In this document: positions 31,561-44,258 of the stretch, piece by piece | Position numbering within the stretch: position 1 is the first letter of the stretch | Layout: each line of letters starts with the position of its first letter | Origin: Gracilaria gracilis | Lineage: Eukaryota; Rhodophyta; Florideophyceae; Gracilariales; Gracilariaceae | DNA: 64,000 bases | Direction: 5' to 3' | NCBI GenBank assembly: GCA_030374805.1 | Contig: JARGSG010000030.1 | Span: 372,001-436,000 of the forward strand | Program-made: the position numbers and the translations under genes | Notes under the pieces: model-generated | The model's input: only the letters and a program-made list of their open reading frames with translations | What the model was told of the DNA's origin: nothing | Databases searched by the model: none

Positions 31561-32800
31561 TTGTGCATTAGACTTCGTGAAATTTCGCAAACAATTTTCA
31601 ATCTCAATGTTTACTCTGAGGAACAATTTCTACACGATTTCCGATTCTGTCGTGCTGAGATTGGCAAAGTAGCTATGAAAATGAACTCGAATGTAAATCA
31701 CAATCATCGTAATCAGTACAAGTTGGATTCTATCACATCATTTGGGTTGTTTTCAGAAAATTGGCTTCTGAACTAACCTGGCATGATATGGAAATCATAT
31801 TCGGCATGCGTGACAGCCACATAAGTGAAGTTATTTGGGAATGCCGTTGAGCGATTTGTGGCATCAAGGGGCCACTTGATGATACAAGTGCAACAGCAAC
31901 TGCTGGCTGAGCGAGCCACGATGTACTCTGAAGCCCTGCGGAGGCGTGGCACCCCATTCAAAAGGTTTGTTGGGTTTATCGATTGTAAAAAAATCGTTAT
32001 GTGTAGACCAAATGTTGATGGAAGCAACCAGAGGGCGTGTTCCTCTCGTCATATCTGGAAGCACTGTCTTAAGTTTCAGACCATATCTACACCTGATGGT
32101 CTAGTATTTCATATATTTTGCCCCAAGGTAGGACGTAGACAAGATCTCACATTGCTCAAAAGGAGCAGAATTGAGCTTTTGATGGAAAGACATTTGACGG
32201 GGAACAGGATGCAGCACAATTTGTATGTTGATGCTTTCTATATTTTACGCCCTTGGTGCAGACTGCATCCGAAAGGCTCTTCGCATCCGAGGAACAGCTC
32301 CCATATAATGCTTCGATGAACGCTTTAAGAACAGCGGTCGAATGGAAATAGAAGGATCTGAGGCAAATGTGGTTTCAAAACGCAATATCCCGACTGCTGT
32401 GGATGCGACGTTACCCGGTGGCGCTCATGTATATATCTTCAGCTTTGATGCTTAATATTAAGACTTGCTTGGAAAACGGTGGAGAGGTGAGCCAATACTT
32501 TGAGTGTGAGGCACCGAGATTCAACTACTATTGTTCATTATACTCCATTTGGAGCTTACGAACAACCAGGAACGGTACTGGGTTCTTTTCAGACGGAATT
32601 GGGTGCGACCGGTGTTTTCTCTGCCGTTGACTATTGGGCTCTCGGATTCCTCATAAATCATGCCCATGCTGGTGCACTCATCGCCCCAGACCAACTGGAA
32701 AACCTTTCAGCTGTCTCGAAACCTTTGCTGAGCGCGTATCAAACGCATTTGGCTTCTAACGAAGCTGGCCGAGCCCCGGCAGACCAGTTACCAATCTAAC
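31561..32800 (+). pseudogene. PIF/Harbinger-type transposase, broken
   Basis: Plus-strand frames in order. 31561-31776 has NVYSEEQFLHDFRFCRAEI, the N-terminal helix region. 31825-32319 has the DDE nuclease: RFVGFIDCKKIVMCRP (first Asp), HCLKFQTISTPDGLVFH, GRRQDLTLLKRS (second Asp) and NLYVDAFYILRPW. 32500-32799 has RHRDSTTIVHYTPFGAYE and a Ser/Ala-rich C-terminal tail. Frame breaks and stops separate the parts, for example after 31776 and 32319. The DDE signature is clear, but terminal inverted repeats and a partner Myb-like gene were not identified nearby. Confidence 0.75.
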
Positions 32801-33889
32801 CATATTTGAAGCAGTCCAAGTTCAATGAACTAAACCACTTTGTGGAAAACATCAGCACTGGATGAGTTGTATAAGCATTTTCCACGCCACCATATCGTTT
32901 TTCATCGGCACAAATGTGGTGATCGAGACCCCGAATGTGTACAGTACGCCTTCGCCGACGTGATTTTGTTGTTCAGAACAAGAGCCAGGTTGGCATCAGG
33001 CTGTAGCTCATTTTCAAAAGCGGCGCAACGTCTAAGAGTACGACCAGCGGATGTCGCTCCATAGAGTAGTCACGGTTACATCATAAGTACCTCTGGTATC
33101 GATTTTGGGTGGACATGGCAAGAGAGGATGCGTGACAAGACCTTGCGATGGCTTCGGGGAAGAAAAGAAGAGGATGGCGACCCTGCCACAGACGGAGAAA
33201 GATAACTGGTCTGAAGACAAAAGCAAATAGAGCTTGACAGATAATGCAAGTCTACAGCACGCATGACGGAGAGCGTGAGATGACCGCCGTGTATGGAGTC
33301 GATACCAATTTTTTTCTCGAGTTCGGGTCCAATGATGAATAGTTTTAATGTTCTTTCTAGACAGGAGCCGCAAACACCTCCCTCGATACACATGACGTTT
33401 TTACTTAAAGATTTCTGAGAGCACAAGTATCTAGATCCTGGAAGCACTGCGCTGGTGGTCTCTGAACTTCATCAGAGTGCACTAGGATACTAATATCTAA
33501 CGCCCCACACCAAAATTTGTACATGAGCTGAATGTTTACTAAACTAACCTGTGCGGTGTTTCACCACCCATGAATCCTAAGTTTTACGCCTTTATTGCTA
33601 AGTGACAGACGGTCCGTTTTCATTTCAAGAGTTACCTCTGAAAAGTATGAGTGATTTAATGCTACTTTGTTCAGAGACCTCCCGTCTCATTTTTGTGCTT
33701 ACATACATTTTTAGTTGAGGGATCTGTACAAAGTCTGCTTGTGCTACTGCGCATACTGTGAGAAGATTCCATATTTCGGGTTCAAGTGATATCAATCTGA
33801 ATCACAAGGAAATGCGACCTCTATCACTGAAGAAGTCAATTGTTTTGGATTACTGTTCTTTCTGAACGATAGACATAACGTATTGCGCT
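32801..33889. other. Stretch without recognisable genes
   Basis: Short open frames on both strands (for example 33447-33076, minus) show no domain I can name. It may be the Harbinger 3' end and spacer. Confidence 0.4.
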
Positions 33890-35415
33890 CTAGCCACTAA
33901 TGAAGGTTTCCCTTTGTGGCATAATAGCAATAACTCTTCCATATGAGCTTCCGTCATTCATGGAATCGACAGGTATTCCCGCGATCGACATTATGTTACA
34001 CTGGACTTCGGCTATCGCCTGAAGGCTGTTCGTGCTATTCTCGTCTTCCATTTCAGCGGTTGAAGCGGGTAAAATCAGCGATATCATGTGAGGGGGGCTG
34101 CAGGGTTCCTTGTTCTTCTTGCTCTCATAACAAGCTCCTATATTGTCGATCGCAGCCTCTGCATCTCGGCAGAGCACGTGTGACTACTGAGGACGACTGT
34201 GGGTGCGAATGTTGCCAAGGCAACAACCTGCGCAGCATCTCCATCTCGCACGTCCACTAACATTTTCTTCGCAGGAACTTTTTCGCCCTTATCGATCTTC
34301 TCATCGACGACAACAGTCTCTTGCTTGACTTTGATGGAGTCAATTTCCATCGGTTCAACTACATCATCATTACTCTTACTCTGTAATTCCTGAAGAACTG
34401 TCATATAATATGGGTGCCAGTTCTCTTGAATACGGGTAACAGGAACGGCAGCAACAGATGAAGCCACACTTCCATTCAGCACGCAAATTGGATTCTTCAC
34501 CTCAAAACTCTTTAGTGGCGGTCTTCAGTAATCCAGGCGTACTCAGAAAGGCACTCCACACAAAAATGACACACTCCATCGTGGTAGCCGATCCAGTAAC
34601 TCTCTTTCTCTTTTTCTTCGGTGTCTCTGCCATGACTTTATCGTAAGAGCCCTAGTGATACGACCAACAAATTCTTGAGACATCTGAGCAAGACCCACAA
34701 CAACACGATGTTGAAGAGCAGTAGGCGGAGCAGCAGCGGCAGCTTGAGCAACAGCCACCAAGTGTGCTTTCGCATGGTCAAGTGTGGCGCCAAGAGATCG
34801 GTTTTAATGCGTGAGAGAGGCCAACAGCTGGCGAAGCGCAGTGGTCTCAGCCCCTGCCAAGGCGAGACGCGTGGTGAGCTCCAAACCAAGAGAGTAATTT
34901 GAATTGGACCCAGTTTGTTTCTTCGTTGCCGAGCGTTTCTGCCGACGGGGCCTCTGCTTGTTAGAGGTGTAGCGTTTCATGGGCTAAGAGAAAAAAGATG
35001 CTGACTTTTGTGGTGATGGAATTTTCTCGGATGTGGTGTGCGACGGTAATGATGTGCGAGAACGGACAGTGAATTAGTCCGAGGGGAGGTGGAACAGATG
35101 AGGTGATGATGTTAAAATTGAGGTGATGGTTGAATTTTCTGTGCTTTGTGAGGGAGTTTCTTGAGATCGAGGGAAAGGTTCAGGGACTAAACAGAGAGGG
35201 TCGGTTGAAGTGAAGAGCGATGCGATGGAAGAGAGTCTTCCGAGGGTGGCGATGGGGTCGGGTGTCTTGTCGCATTCGAAGCTGAGAAGATCGAGCAAGT
35301 CGAGGTTTTAGGTGGTGTCGGTGGAAACAGCGTTAAGCGGGGGAAGATTGTTCGGGTCAAGGGAAAGGTCTGGAATGCACTCCTCCCACGCAACTTCGGC
35401 GTCAATGACGTCCAT
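33890..35415 (-). pseudogene. Decayed unknown gene: acidic N-terminus, basic middle, Ala-rich helix
   Basis: From ATG 35415 (MDVIDAEVAWEECIPDLSLD) the minus strand reads in one frame through several single stops to about 34650. The acidic Ser/Pro/Thr-rich start is followed by a basic block (KQRPRRQKRSATKK), a Leu-containing helix (LELTTRLALAGAETTALRQL) and an Ala-rich helix. After 34640 further frames hold PKKKRKSYWIGYHDG and, at 34500-33890, an acidic Ser-rich tail. The acidic-basic-helical arrangement is reminiscent of a transcription factor or of a transposon accessory protein. I cannot assign a family. Confidence 0.35.
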
Positions 35416-36928
35416 GATTACACATCACAAGTTTTGGCGAATGCGGATTGAATACAGAGTTACAAGGGATCGATTTGGGAAGGCAAGGATCAGCATGGGT
35501 GGCAAGAGAGACACGGAGGAACCGGCTTCCGGATGCAATTTTTTCGTGGGACTTCCATCGTATCTTTCGTCATCTCCTCTCCAGCCATAGATCCGGAACC
35601 TTCAGTAAGTCTGGACCGGCAGCGCGATCTTCCAAGTTCCTTCGAGATCTTTATAGCTGTCTCTCGCATAGGCTCCAGTTGCTGGCCGCTGCTTTCCATT
35701 GCTTCTCGCCTTGTTTCGACTATATTTGATGCTTCGGTCAAATGATCATCACTACTGTGTGGGGTAAGAGGAAGTTGCGTGCCGTCTGACACGGGAGAGT
35801 GAGCATTGTAGTAGCTTCCACACGAAGGCTGATAGAGAGATCATATCTTGTTTGAGTGCCATATTTCAGTGCGCGATTGTGTTTTGCCATATCCTACAGG
35901 CTTTGCACTTGTCAGAGCGTCCGGCATATTTGCATCTTTATCACAGGGTGGCAGCGAAATACGACGAAATTCTTCACTTTAAACCTCTGGCCCTAGTCTT
36001 ATTGCCATTGCGGGTAGTGAACTGGATTTTTGGGCTCGAATAACTGGCACGGACGAGGTCCAAACGAGACCATGAAGACTCTGAGAAGCTGGAGACTCCA
36101 GTGTCCTCGAATTATTGATATCATTCGTTAGGTGGTTGCGCTTTCTGCGGCTTCTCTCAGACCTCACGCTTTGCGGGTGCGAAGGAAAGACTTCAGGGCA
36201 CTTTTCAGTCGCAGGTAACGGCCCCGTTACAGTTTTTCGGTGACATTGACTTGAAGCGATCGCGTCATTTTTTTGACGACGTCGTGCGGAACTTTGTGGG
36301 ACGGGCGTCGCTTCTTTTCGTATTTTCTTTGCAAGAACTAAGGCGCTTCCTGCGACGTTTTGATCCGCCTGTCGGTATGCGCCACTCTTTCGGGCCCGCT
36401 TTGCGCTTCCCTGAAAAGAAAGTTTCAATCTAGCACCATCACTCGGCGCAGTCGTTGACATCTATCCAAGATTTCGTGAGCCCGGTAGAATCATACCAGC
36501 AGTACTCGCGACAGAGCAATTCGATTGAAACATATATACAGAATAATGGTTCCGTTTCTGTAGAGCGATTTCCCTTGGCAGGGACTGAGGCGGATGGCAC
36601 TCATATATCTGTTGTTATTTTCGGCTTAACTTCCTATTATTATGAAGTCTATTTGGCTATTAAGCCTGGATTGGGGATCCGCCTACGAAGGGTATGATTA
36701 GCGTGAAACGTGTGTCCGCGCGCCCGATTACCAGATGCGCCGCTGTAAGAGTGCCACGGAGGTACACTTGGGTAGTAATTGCCGGCGTGCCGGGTACTGA
36801 GATACTTAAGTTGATATTTGTTAGCTGAATATAAGTGGCAGCGCTTGCCACCGCTGTACGGGAAGTTACCTCAACGAGGCTTTGAATATAGCTTGAATTC
36901 CGCTTGCGCACGGTCTTCCCCCCCATTC
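35416..36928. other. Stretch with unassigned minus-strand open frames
   Basis: Minus-strand frames 36461-35979 (basic, Ser/Arg-rich) and 35792-35490 have coding-like length but no recognisable domains. They could be 5' parts of the decayed gene to the left or chance frames. Confidence 0.3.
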
Positions 36929-37408
36929 CCGGGAAACACCGCCACTTACCCAGACAAGTTATCCTCCTCCGTCACTGAGAAGCACGGATCCGTTGTTAGG
37001 GCCCTCTTATTTATCATTAATTTATTCCTTTTTTCTGTTCTCCTTCTTACCAATTCGCTGCACTTTGCTCTGTTGGACATTTTTGCCCTTTTTGTCTCAG
37101 GATTATTCCCCGCTCTCACGAGTCTGTGCTCCGCAGTGCGGCTCTTTTTGCTACCTTGTATCTTGCCCATTCCGTTGCAGGAGATGCCACGCCCAGTGCA
37201 TTCCATCCTTTTGGCTCCCCGATGGCCAACCTTAACCTCCGTATGTAAGTCAGGAAGAGGCCGCCAGGAGTTATTCCCGGCAAGTGTCGGGCTTATCGGA
37301 GGGTTCTTCCACTGCTCTGCCTAAATAGAAAGCAAGGCTGAACACCTTGTGCCCGTAGCCGCTGGCGCGGTTTGTGTTCTTTCTTTCCGTTCCTGGCTTT
37401 GACCCACA
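36929..37408 (+). repeat. About 480 bp LTR-like repeat, copy 1
   Basis: Matches 51796-52273 along its length in the same orientation, beginning at GACAAGTTATC just inside the start and ending at GACCCACA/GCCCCACA. It is T/C-rich. It lies immediately upstream of gypsy-B gag, so it may be that element's 5' LTR. However, the 3' end of gypsy-B begins with a different sequence (TGTACTATAG at 46860), so ownership is unresolved. Confidence 0.6.
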
Positions 37409-37596
37409 ATTACCAAGAACGAGGAACCGAAAGGGAGGACTGAAAATTGAGAGTACTTTTTAGTGAGGTGCCACTGGAAAAGCAACTCAAGGAAAAAGCC
37501 TATCAACCAATGTAACGGCAAATGGGGCGATCCACAAGGGTGCCGAGTGCACCAGTAGGTGAAATACCCTAGTCAGGATCCATAAAGAAACCAATT

Positions 37597-39632
37597 TTGA
37601 ACAACACAGAGATATTATACGCAACGCCAAACCATTTCTTGGGTAGGCAGAAGCCGCCAGCCCATCGGCCACGAAGGTCTAAGCCGAGCTCCTCCTTGGC
37701 ATTGCAGGAGGGAAGCGTCCCGACATCTGCCTTGGTAGAGCGTGATGATTCCCCTGTAAGCGCACGTTTGGACTTCGATGCCATGACCGAGATGGTGGTA
37801 GACAAAGCTTACCCAGAGCTCTGCAACCGCGTGTCCAAAATGGTTGCTACGAGGGCTCTTGGAGAGCTGGAGGTTGAAGTGCCGAAGTCAGTCCTTCGTT
37901 ATTTGGAAACAAACGTAAGGGGTCGTATAGACCGCTTGGTTATCTTCTCCCTACAGGAGCATGGAATGAAGATGGAAGCGAAGACTGTAGCAAGGCGGCC
38001 GTTATTCCACCCAACCAAACTGGTCCCTTTACATCGTCTTTTGGTGCCCCTATTCCCAACCTTCCTATTGACTAGATCGGTGACTAGTTCTTGGACCGTG
38101 TTCGGAAGGGAATGATCTCTCCGTAGAAGAGGACCTCAAGTATTATAACATACCGTAACAAGTTGGTGGAGCCAGATTGGGAGCCAATCCTGGCGACCCT
38201 AATGGTAATGGTGGTTCGGAGAGCTCTGAGAAAGAGCGTTTCCGGAAACCATCTGGTAAACACCATAAGAAACCCGAAAGAGGGAATAAGAAGGGCCGTT
38301 GGCCGGACGCAGACTCTTCCACCTCAGATACCGATTTAGATTCATCGAGTGAAAATGACCGTAGAGGTAGACAAAAGAAACGAAAGGTAAGCCGCAAGAA
38401 AGGTAAACGCATCCGTAAAGGCAAACCCCGGCAATCAAATACATCGAAATCAGATCCCGATACCGGTCTAGAAGTATTGACGCCGCTTAACGATTTATTC
38501 GCCAATTCGATTGATTATCGAACCTATAATTTGGAAAACCGAAGCTCCGAGTATACCGAAGAGGTTGCTCATAAAATAGCTCGGCATCACAACAAGTTTA
38601 GTTTCCAATTGGGAGAGACCCGGTTCTCCAGAAGATGACCTCATAGTGATCATAGACTTTTACGAAGGTTTATGGTCGCATGTGACCAAAATAGTTTCTC
38701 GGAAGAGGCCGAAATGTGACTGTTCTCATTCTACTGTAATTTTCAAGCTTCGGTTATGTTGCGTAGCCGTATGCAAAGTAACACCCCAGCGGTAGACGAG
38801 GAACAAACGGAGATATTAACAACGTATCCACAAGTGGTTACCTTCTTCCTAGAAACATATGCTACTGAGGAGGTAATCTAGGAAGCCTACCATGAGCCGT
38901 TGTCATATAAGCAACGTGCAACCCAGACCGAACTGGACTTGGCTAGATCCCTGTGAGCCACATCATCTTGATTTGGTAGTGTATTCACGACTGCAAGGTT
39001 GAAGTCCATGTATGCAGTCAATGTGGACCTAACTATTTGAGCGCAGGTATGAAATTACCTGGCAAAAAACTGCAAGGTAGACTACAACAAACTGGCCCTG
39101 CATGCACAAGGCCTCGGCGATAAATTAAGGTTTGGAAAACGCGGATGAGGCCAAGATCCTAAATCTGGAAAGGAAAAACCGAAAACGGCCAATCCTTGAA
39201 GTCGAGCACACATCAACCACTGATGGAGGTACAGAAAATTATCCTATGTACGGCCAAGAAGTTCACCTAGTCGGTACAACGAGTCCTGGTCCAGTGATAT
39301 CCCCGTCGTCTCTTTGGACAGGTACCGCTTCGGAAGGGCCGCCCGCCATACCGGGCTCGGCCGCTCACCTAGGACGTCCGGCTGTCGTTAGTGGTATTAA
39401 CTGTTCACAGGTATTCGCGGTACCCTATAAGTCACGACCTCAAGTAACACTTAACCAATCGACTTCCTATTACCACAGTGTGGTCTCACAACCTCACCGA
39501 ATGACCCCGGGCCCAAAGGTTGGAGCACCTACCATCACGATGATACGAGACCTGAAAACGGGAGCGCTTCTTTGTTTTTTCTGCCTATCCCCACACCATT
39601 TGGTCATATCTTTTCCAGCGGTGAATAAATGA
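37597..39632 (+). pseudogene. gypsy-B gag with zinc knuckle
   Basis: 37597-38115 holds an N-terminal region (RLDFDAMTEMVVDKAYPEL). 38177-38638 holds a basic Ser/Asp-rich segment (KKGRWPDADSSTSDTDLDSS) and LNDLFANSIDYRTYN, shared with gypsy-A. A broken gag core follows (38640-39100). 39132-39632 is Ser/Thr-rich and ends LLCFFCLSPHHLV, a partial zinc knuckle. In-frame stops and shifts separate the parts. Confidence 0.65.
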
Positions 39633-39894
39633 GGCTTGATCCATTCGAATAGGCAAACCCAACAGGAACTTTTCGGTTCCCCATCGCAACGGTCGCCCGT
39701 AGCCGCACCGAAACAAGAAGCCCAAAGGCGTCAACCTCATCAGGTTAATTTGATTCAGACAGGGACGGAACCGCAGTCAGGTTCGGAACCGTCTCAAACA
39801 ATGGCAGAAGACGCATACAGGTTGAAATAGAGGCCATCTCCAACCGTATACCATCGGCAGGCCTTCCCACGCCAATTGGTCAAAATATGGAAAA

Positions 39895-40350
39895 TTGTCT
39901 AGAGTTACTGGAATGAAACACAAGACCGATCCCACTGAGCCGATTTGTTTTCCCAGACACGGTAACTATAAGGTAAACTTCACCCTTGGGTTTTCTATAA
40001 ACCAAATGGTTCCTTGTATAGCCGTTGTGGATATTGGAGCGGGAACAAACCTGGTAAAGGCCAAGTTCTTACCATCGCGGCTCAAAAAAAAGATTAAGCA
40101 TTGTACACTCAGTAACCCACTAGTGGATGCGAACAGCAAACCCCTCACAGTTGCAGGTATTCTAACTATGCGGGTAATTGCTCACCAACTCAAGGTACAA
40201 GTGCAATCCATAGTGGTACACCAGTTGGTTACTGATTGCATACTGGGAAAAATGTACATAGACCGTCACGTCCGGACAATTTTCTTCCGGTCTAGGACGG
40301 TCTTCTTTAATGAAGTCCCCCGTACCTCTATCGCTGGTAAACATACTTGA
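39895..40350 (+). pseudogene. gypsy-B aspartic protease
   Basis: A 151-codon frame contains CIAVVDIGAGTNLVKAKFL, the active site (DIGAG for DTGAG), VAGILTMRV, and DCILGKMYIDRHVRTI, the C-terminal ILGxxYID block. It is intact as a domain but isolated by stops on both sides. Confidence 0.7.
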
Positions 40351-40410
40351 CCGAAAGGATGGAAGAATAATACGAGCCCGCTACCGCCCCCTGGTACAAT
40401 CTCCAACAAG

Positions 40411-40749
40411 GTGAAACTTGCAAGTGCAGTCACAATTCCTCCGATGCACCAAGTATTGTTCGACGGGACCTGTCGACGCCCAGGCTTGGTATCCATACAG
40501 AACCACTTCAAAGTGGTACGCAAACACATAAACCTCGTGGTCAATGGAATTGTTAACAACATACCTAATAACTCCTTTAAGGTATACGTTACTAACCTTG
40601 GAAGCCATGGCGCCAAAATACCAAGAAACCCACTGGCTGGATTGGAATTGCCCGCCCCGAAAGGCCTATTCACCTTCGCAGAGATCCCCGAGGAAGAGCG
40701 TCTTTTAAAAAAGAAAAACAAACGGTTAATTACCAACCGGTGGAGGTAA
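40411..40749 (+). pseudogene. gypsy-B linker between protease and reverse transcriptase
   Basis: A 112-codon frame (KLASAVTIPPMHQVLF, HINLVVNGIVNNIPNNSF, GLFTFAEIPEEERLLKKKNK) occupies the place of the protease-RT linker of Ty3/gypsy polyproteins. No catalytic motifs are seen. Confidence 0.5.
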
Positions 40750-40947
40750 ACTCCGGAACTAAAAGAGGTCCAGACGAAAGGATGAATCTGTACCCCGTAA
40801 CAGATTGGAAAGAAGAGGTGAATATTGGCCTAGCAGCTAAAATGTTTCGAGAACGAATCTTCTTCCTTCGATACCCATTTAAGACCATGTAATTGGGGGG
40901 CCTGGGGATCATCAGGACGACACAGCACTGGCTGGACTTGGTGCCAT

Positions 40948-42552
40948 ATGCGCGTCCTATACACCAGAAACCATACCGGATGGAACACGAAGCTCAAGAG
41001 GTTGAGGTCAAGGAGCGTATGCTCCGCGAAAAAAATCATCGAACCAGCTAGTTCGGAATGGGTCCGCCGTGCGGTGTTTGTTCAGAAACGAAATGATACC
41101 CGAATGAGGTTCTGCGTTGACTACCGAAAATTGAATGCACAAAAGGCTAGAAACTCGTACCCTATACCAAGAATGGACGAATGTATTGATTCCTTGGGAG
41201 AAGAAAAGATATTTACCTTATTGGACGCAAACTTCGGATACTGGCATATAGAAATACTTGAAGAGGATACGGAGAAGGTGGCCTTTATCTGCCACGGTGG
41301 TGGCTATCGCTTTCTATGGAATCCATATGGTTTAAGAAATGCCCCAGCAACATTTCAGGGGGCTTTGGACATAATCTTGGCTAAGATTAAGTGGAGTACA
41401 GCATTGGTTTACATAGATGATGTAGTGATCTACTCGCGTTCTGTAGAAGAGAACTTGCACCATTTCATGACAGTTCTAGACTTCTTGAGGAATGCAAGAG
41501 TTATACAAAAGCTAAGGAAGTGCATCTCCTATGACGAAAAGTTGGAATATCTCGGCCACACATTCAGCACCGGGTGGTTAGAAATGGGGCACCAGAACCT
41601 ACGAGCGGTTCGGGAAACAAAGCTACCAACGTCCCAAATGGAAAGTTTTTCCTTGAATGGTCTGTGTAACGTATACCGAAGGTTCATAAAACGTTTCGCT
41701 AAGATACCGGCGCCGCTGAACCTACGGTTGCAGAAGGTAGAACCAACACGCTTCAATTGCCTGGAAGAGGACGATATAGATTCTTTCCGGTGGTTGAAGG
41801 CAGCTCTATTATCCTTACCAGTATTGGCTACACCAAAAATCGGTTTTCGATACAGCCTATACACAGACGCGTCAGATGCTCAGATTGGTTGTTGTGTAAT
41901 GCAAGACCAAGAAGGGGTAAAGAGGTTACGGGTAGGATACTGGAGCAGAACGCTAACCAAGGCTGAGCAAAACTATACCGTGACGGAGAAAGAATGCCTA
42001 CCAGTAGTTCAGAGTATGATATTACTGCGGCATTAGCTTTATGGTTCTACGTTTTCCTTAAGAACAGACCATGATGCATTACGGTGGATCTTGGGGCTAG
42101 CAGACGCCTCAGAACGGTTAGGCCGTTGGCGTCTCTGACTTTCAGAGATTGACTACGATGCGCAATACCAACAGATGATCAAGCATAGAGTAGCAGATGC
42201 AATGGCGAGACTCAACACCGATGGCCTAGATACCGACCCGGTTAAAGATAAAATTTCATGTTACACCATTGAAGGAATAGGACTTGATGAACTGCCAACC
42301 CTTGGAGGAACTTGGGATGACACAGATGTGGGACGCCCAGAAAAACAATCGATAGTGGTGGCCGAAATCGAAGAAGGAGATGATGCACGGGTTTCTCAGG
42401 ACGAATTCTTACGAGAACAGGCCCTTGATCGGTTTTGCAATACATTGGTTGACCAAGTAGGCACAAAGGAATCAAATTTCGATGTTGAACATGATTGTTA
42501 TTTGGTGCGACGATCGCCGTTAGATAGAGCCTTCCAGAAGGTAGTCCACTAA
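40948..42552 (+). pseudogene. gypsy-B reverse transcriptase and RNase H
   Basis: 40948-42036 is a 362-codon frame with all main RT blocks: MRFCVDYRKLNAQ, FTLLDANFGYWHIEI (first catalytic Asp), WNPYGLRNAPATFQ and ALVYIDDVVIYSR (YIDD intact). The thumb follows, then RNase H with YTDASDAQIGCCVM and NYTVTEKECLPVV. TAG at about 42034 and TGA at about 42138 interrupt the RNase H before VADAMARLNTDGLD (42175 onward). RT itself could fold, but the protein is truncated. Confidence 0.85.
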
Positions 42553-44148
42553 TCGCTGTGCCTTTGGGTCCTATATCTAGCTCACTACCCACGTTTGCCA
42601 GGGCATCCGGGAGCCACGCGGTTATACTGCACCTTGAGGTGACAATTTTACTGGCCTCATATGGCTCACGACGTGTACACCGGTATGGTCAGATGTACCC
42701 CGTGTTTTAAGACCCGCAGGAAACTGAGAAAGCATAGAAATACCTAAAGCTTTTTTCAACCGCAGGGTTCTTGGAATTTGTCGCAATATACATCTTAAGA
42801 CCCCTGCCAGAAACCTCAGAAGGGTATCGGTTTGTAATCTTCATCACCGATAGGTTCACAAACCGTACGTGGGCCATATCGCTGAAGGGAACGAAGTCAC
42901 CCGCCTTGGCATATGCGTTCTTCAATAATTGTGTTAACTCGTACGGAGCACCAATGTACCTCCAAACCGATATTGGTAGCAACGTAGGATCCAAGTTCTT
43001 TGAAACTGTTTGTACCATGTTGTGAATTTGGCGTTACTTCACAGCAGCTTACCTTCGCCAAACAAATGGTCAAGTTGAGCGATTTAACAAAACCCTGGTA
43101 TCACGGCTACGAAATTATTTGAAGGAACACCAAACAGGGTGGGCTGACTACGTGCAACAACTGACTTACGCGTATAACCTGCAGTTACACCGGATGAAAA
43201 AGACCAAACGATTTCATCTGGTTCTATCACGCACTTCCCCAAGGATTTTCGTGGACGCAGGAGCTCAAATTAAAAGACAACGAAGTCTGACGACATCAGC
43301 AAATGCCAAAAAATTCATCCAAAGGAGGTTACGGTCTACCTTGCAGGAAGCCAAAGTCAGAATGACAGTGATTAAAGACACGGTAGAAACAGGGTTATAA
43401 CCGGGAACTCAAGAGAATCGCAAAAGAGAAAGCGGGAGAATTCGTGTTCTTCGACATTCCACCAGAAGGTAGAAGGCCCGCACCAGCAGAGAAAACAGAT
43501 AATACCATTGCGGAAAAAGACATCCGGTCAAAACTCTTATTAAATTCGACAGGACCCTATGAGGTCATAAGGGCGAACAACCAAACAGTAACCTTCAGCA
43601 TGGACAAACTAGGGAACATCATCTCGGTGATCGAGTGGTAAAAGCGCCTCCCGAGCAAGCTAGCCAGGTCGGCGTCGCCGATGGAGACGACTCTTCAACT
43701 GGTACGCGCGCCGTGGCCCCACCGGAGACAGCAACGACAGCAGTCCCACCGTGCACCATGACGGTTGATATTGCCCCACAACAGGCATCTATAGCATCTG
43801 GCAAACGCAAGGTCTCTGCGGACCCCACAACAAATCCTAGGCAAGAAAACAACCAACAGGCTCGCGAGACCACATCCCCAACTGGAACTCAACTACCAAC
43901 AGTAGGACGCACCGCATAACCGCCAGTACCTACCACCGAATGCGCAATAGAGACCACGGTTTGTCATGAACACACCCCAAATGGTATTAGGTATCGCTAC
44001 TGCTGGTATAGTGGGTCATCAAGTGATGACACCTTGGAACCCGCTTCCCACATGCCAAATAACTCTATACTGCGGTATTGGCGTAAACGGGGGCAACCTC
44101 CCCCACCACAAGGTAATCAAAGTAACCCGATTTGGTACATTGAGCTGA
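42553..44148 (+). pseudogene. gypsy-B integrase and chromodomain remnant
   Basis: The integrase core is read across frames: KYLKLFSTAGFLEFVAIYIL, where the first catalytic Asp of (M)DI reads Tyr, then LQTDIGSNVGSKFFETV (second Asp) with a TGA near 43022, then RQTNGQVERFNKTL (Glu intact) and the C-terminal region to 43641. At 43970-44100 ASHMPNNSILRYWRKRG corresponds to the C-terminal helix of a chromodomain, as in gypsy-D. Confidence 0.75.
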
Positions 44149-44258
44149 GGAAAGGGCAGACAGAAGTTCGAGAACGCCACAAACAGGAGAAACAAAATCC
44201 TCTTACTTCAACATGAACATAAATACTAACTGAGACCACGAGGTGCTGCGCTCTATTT

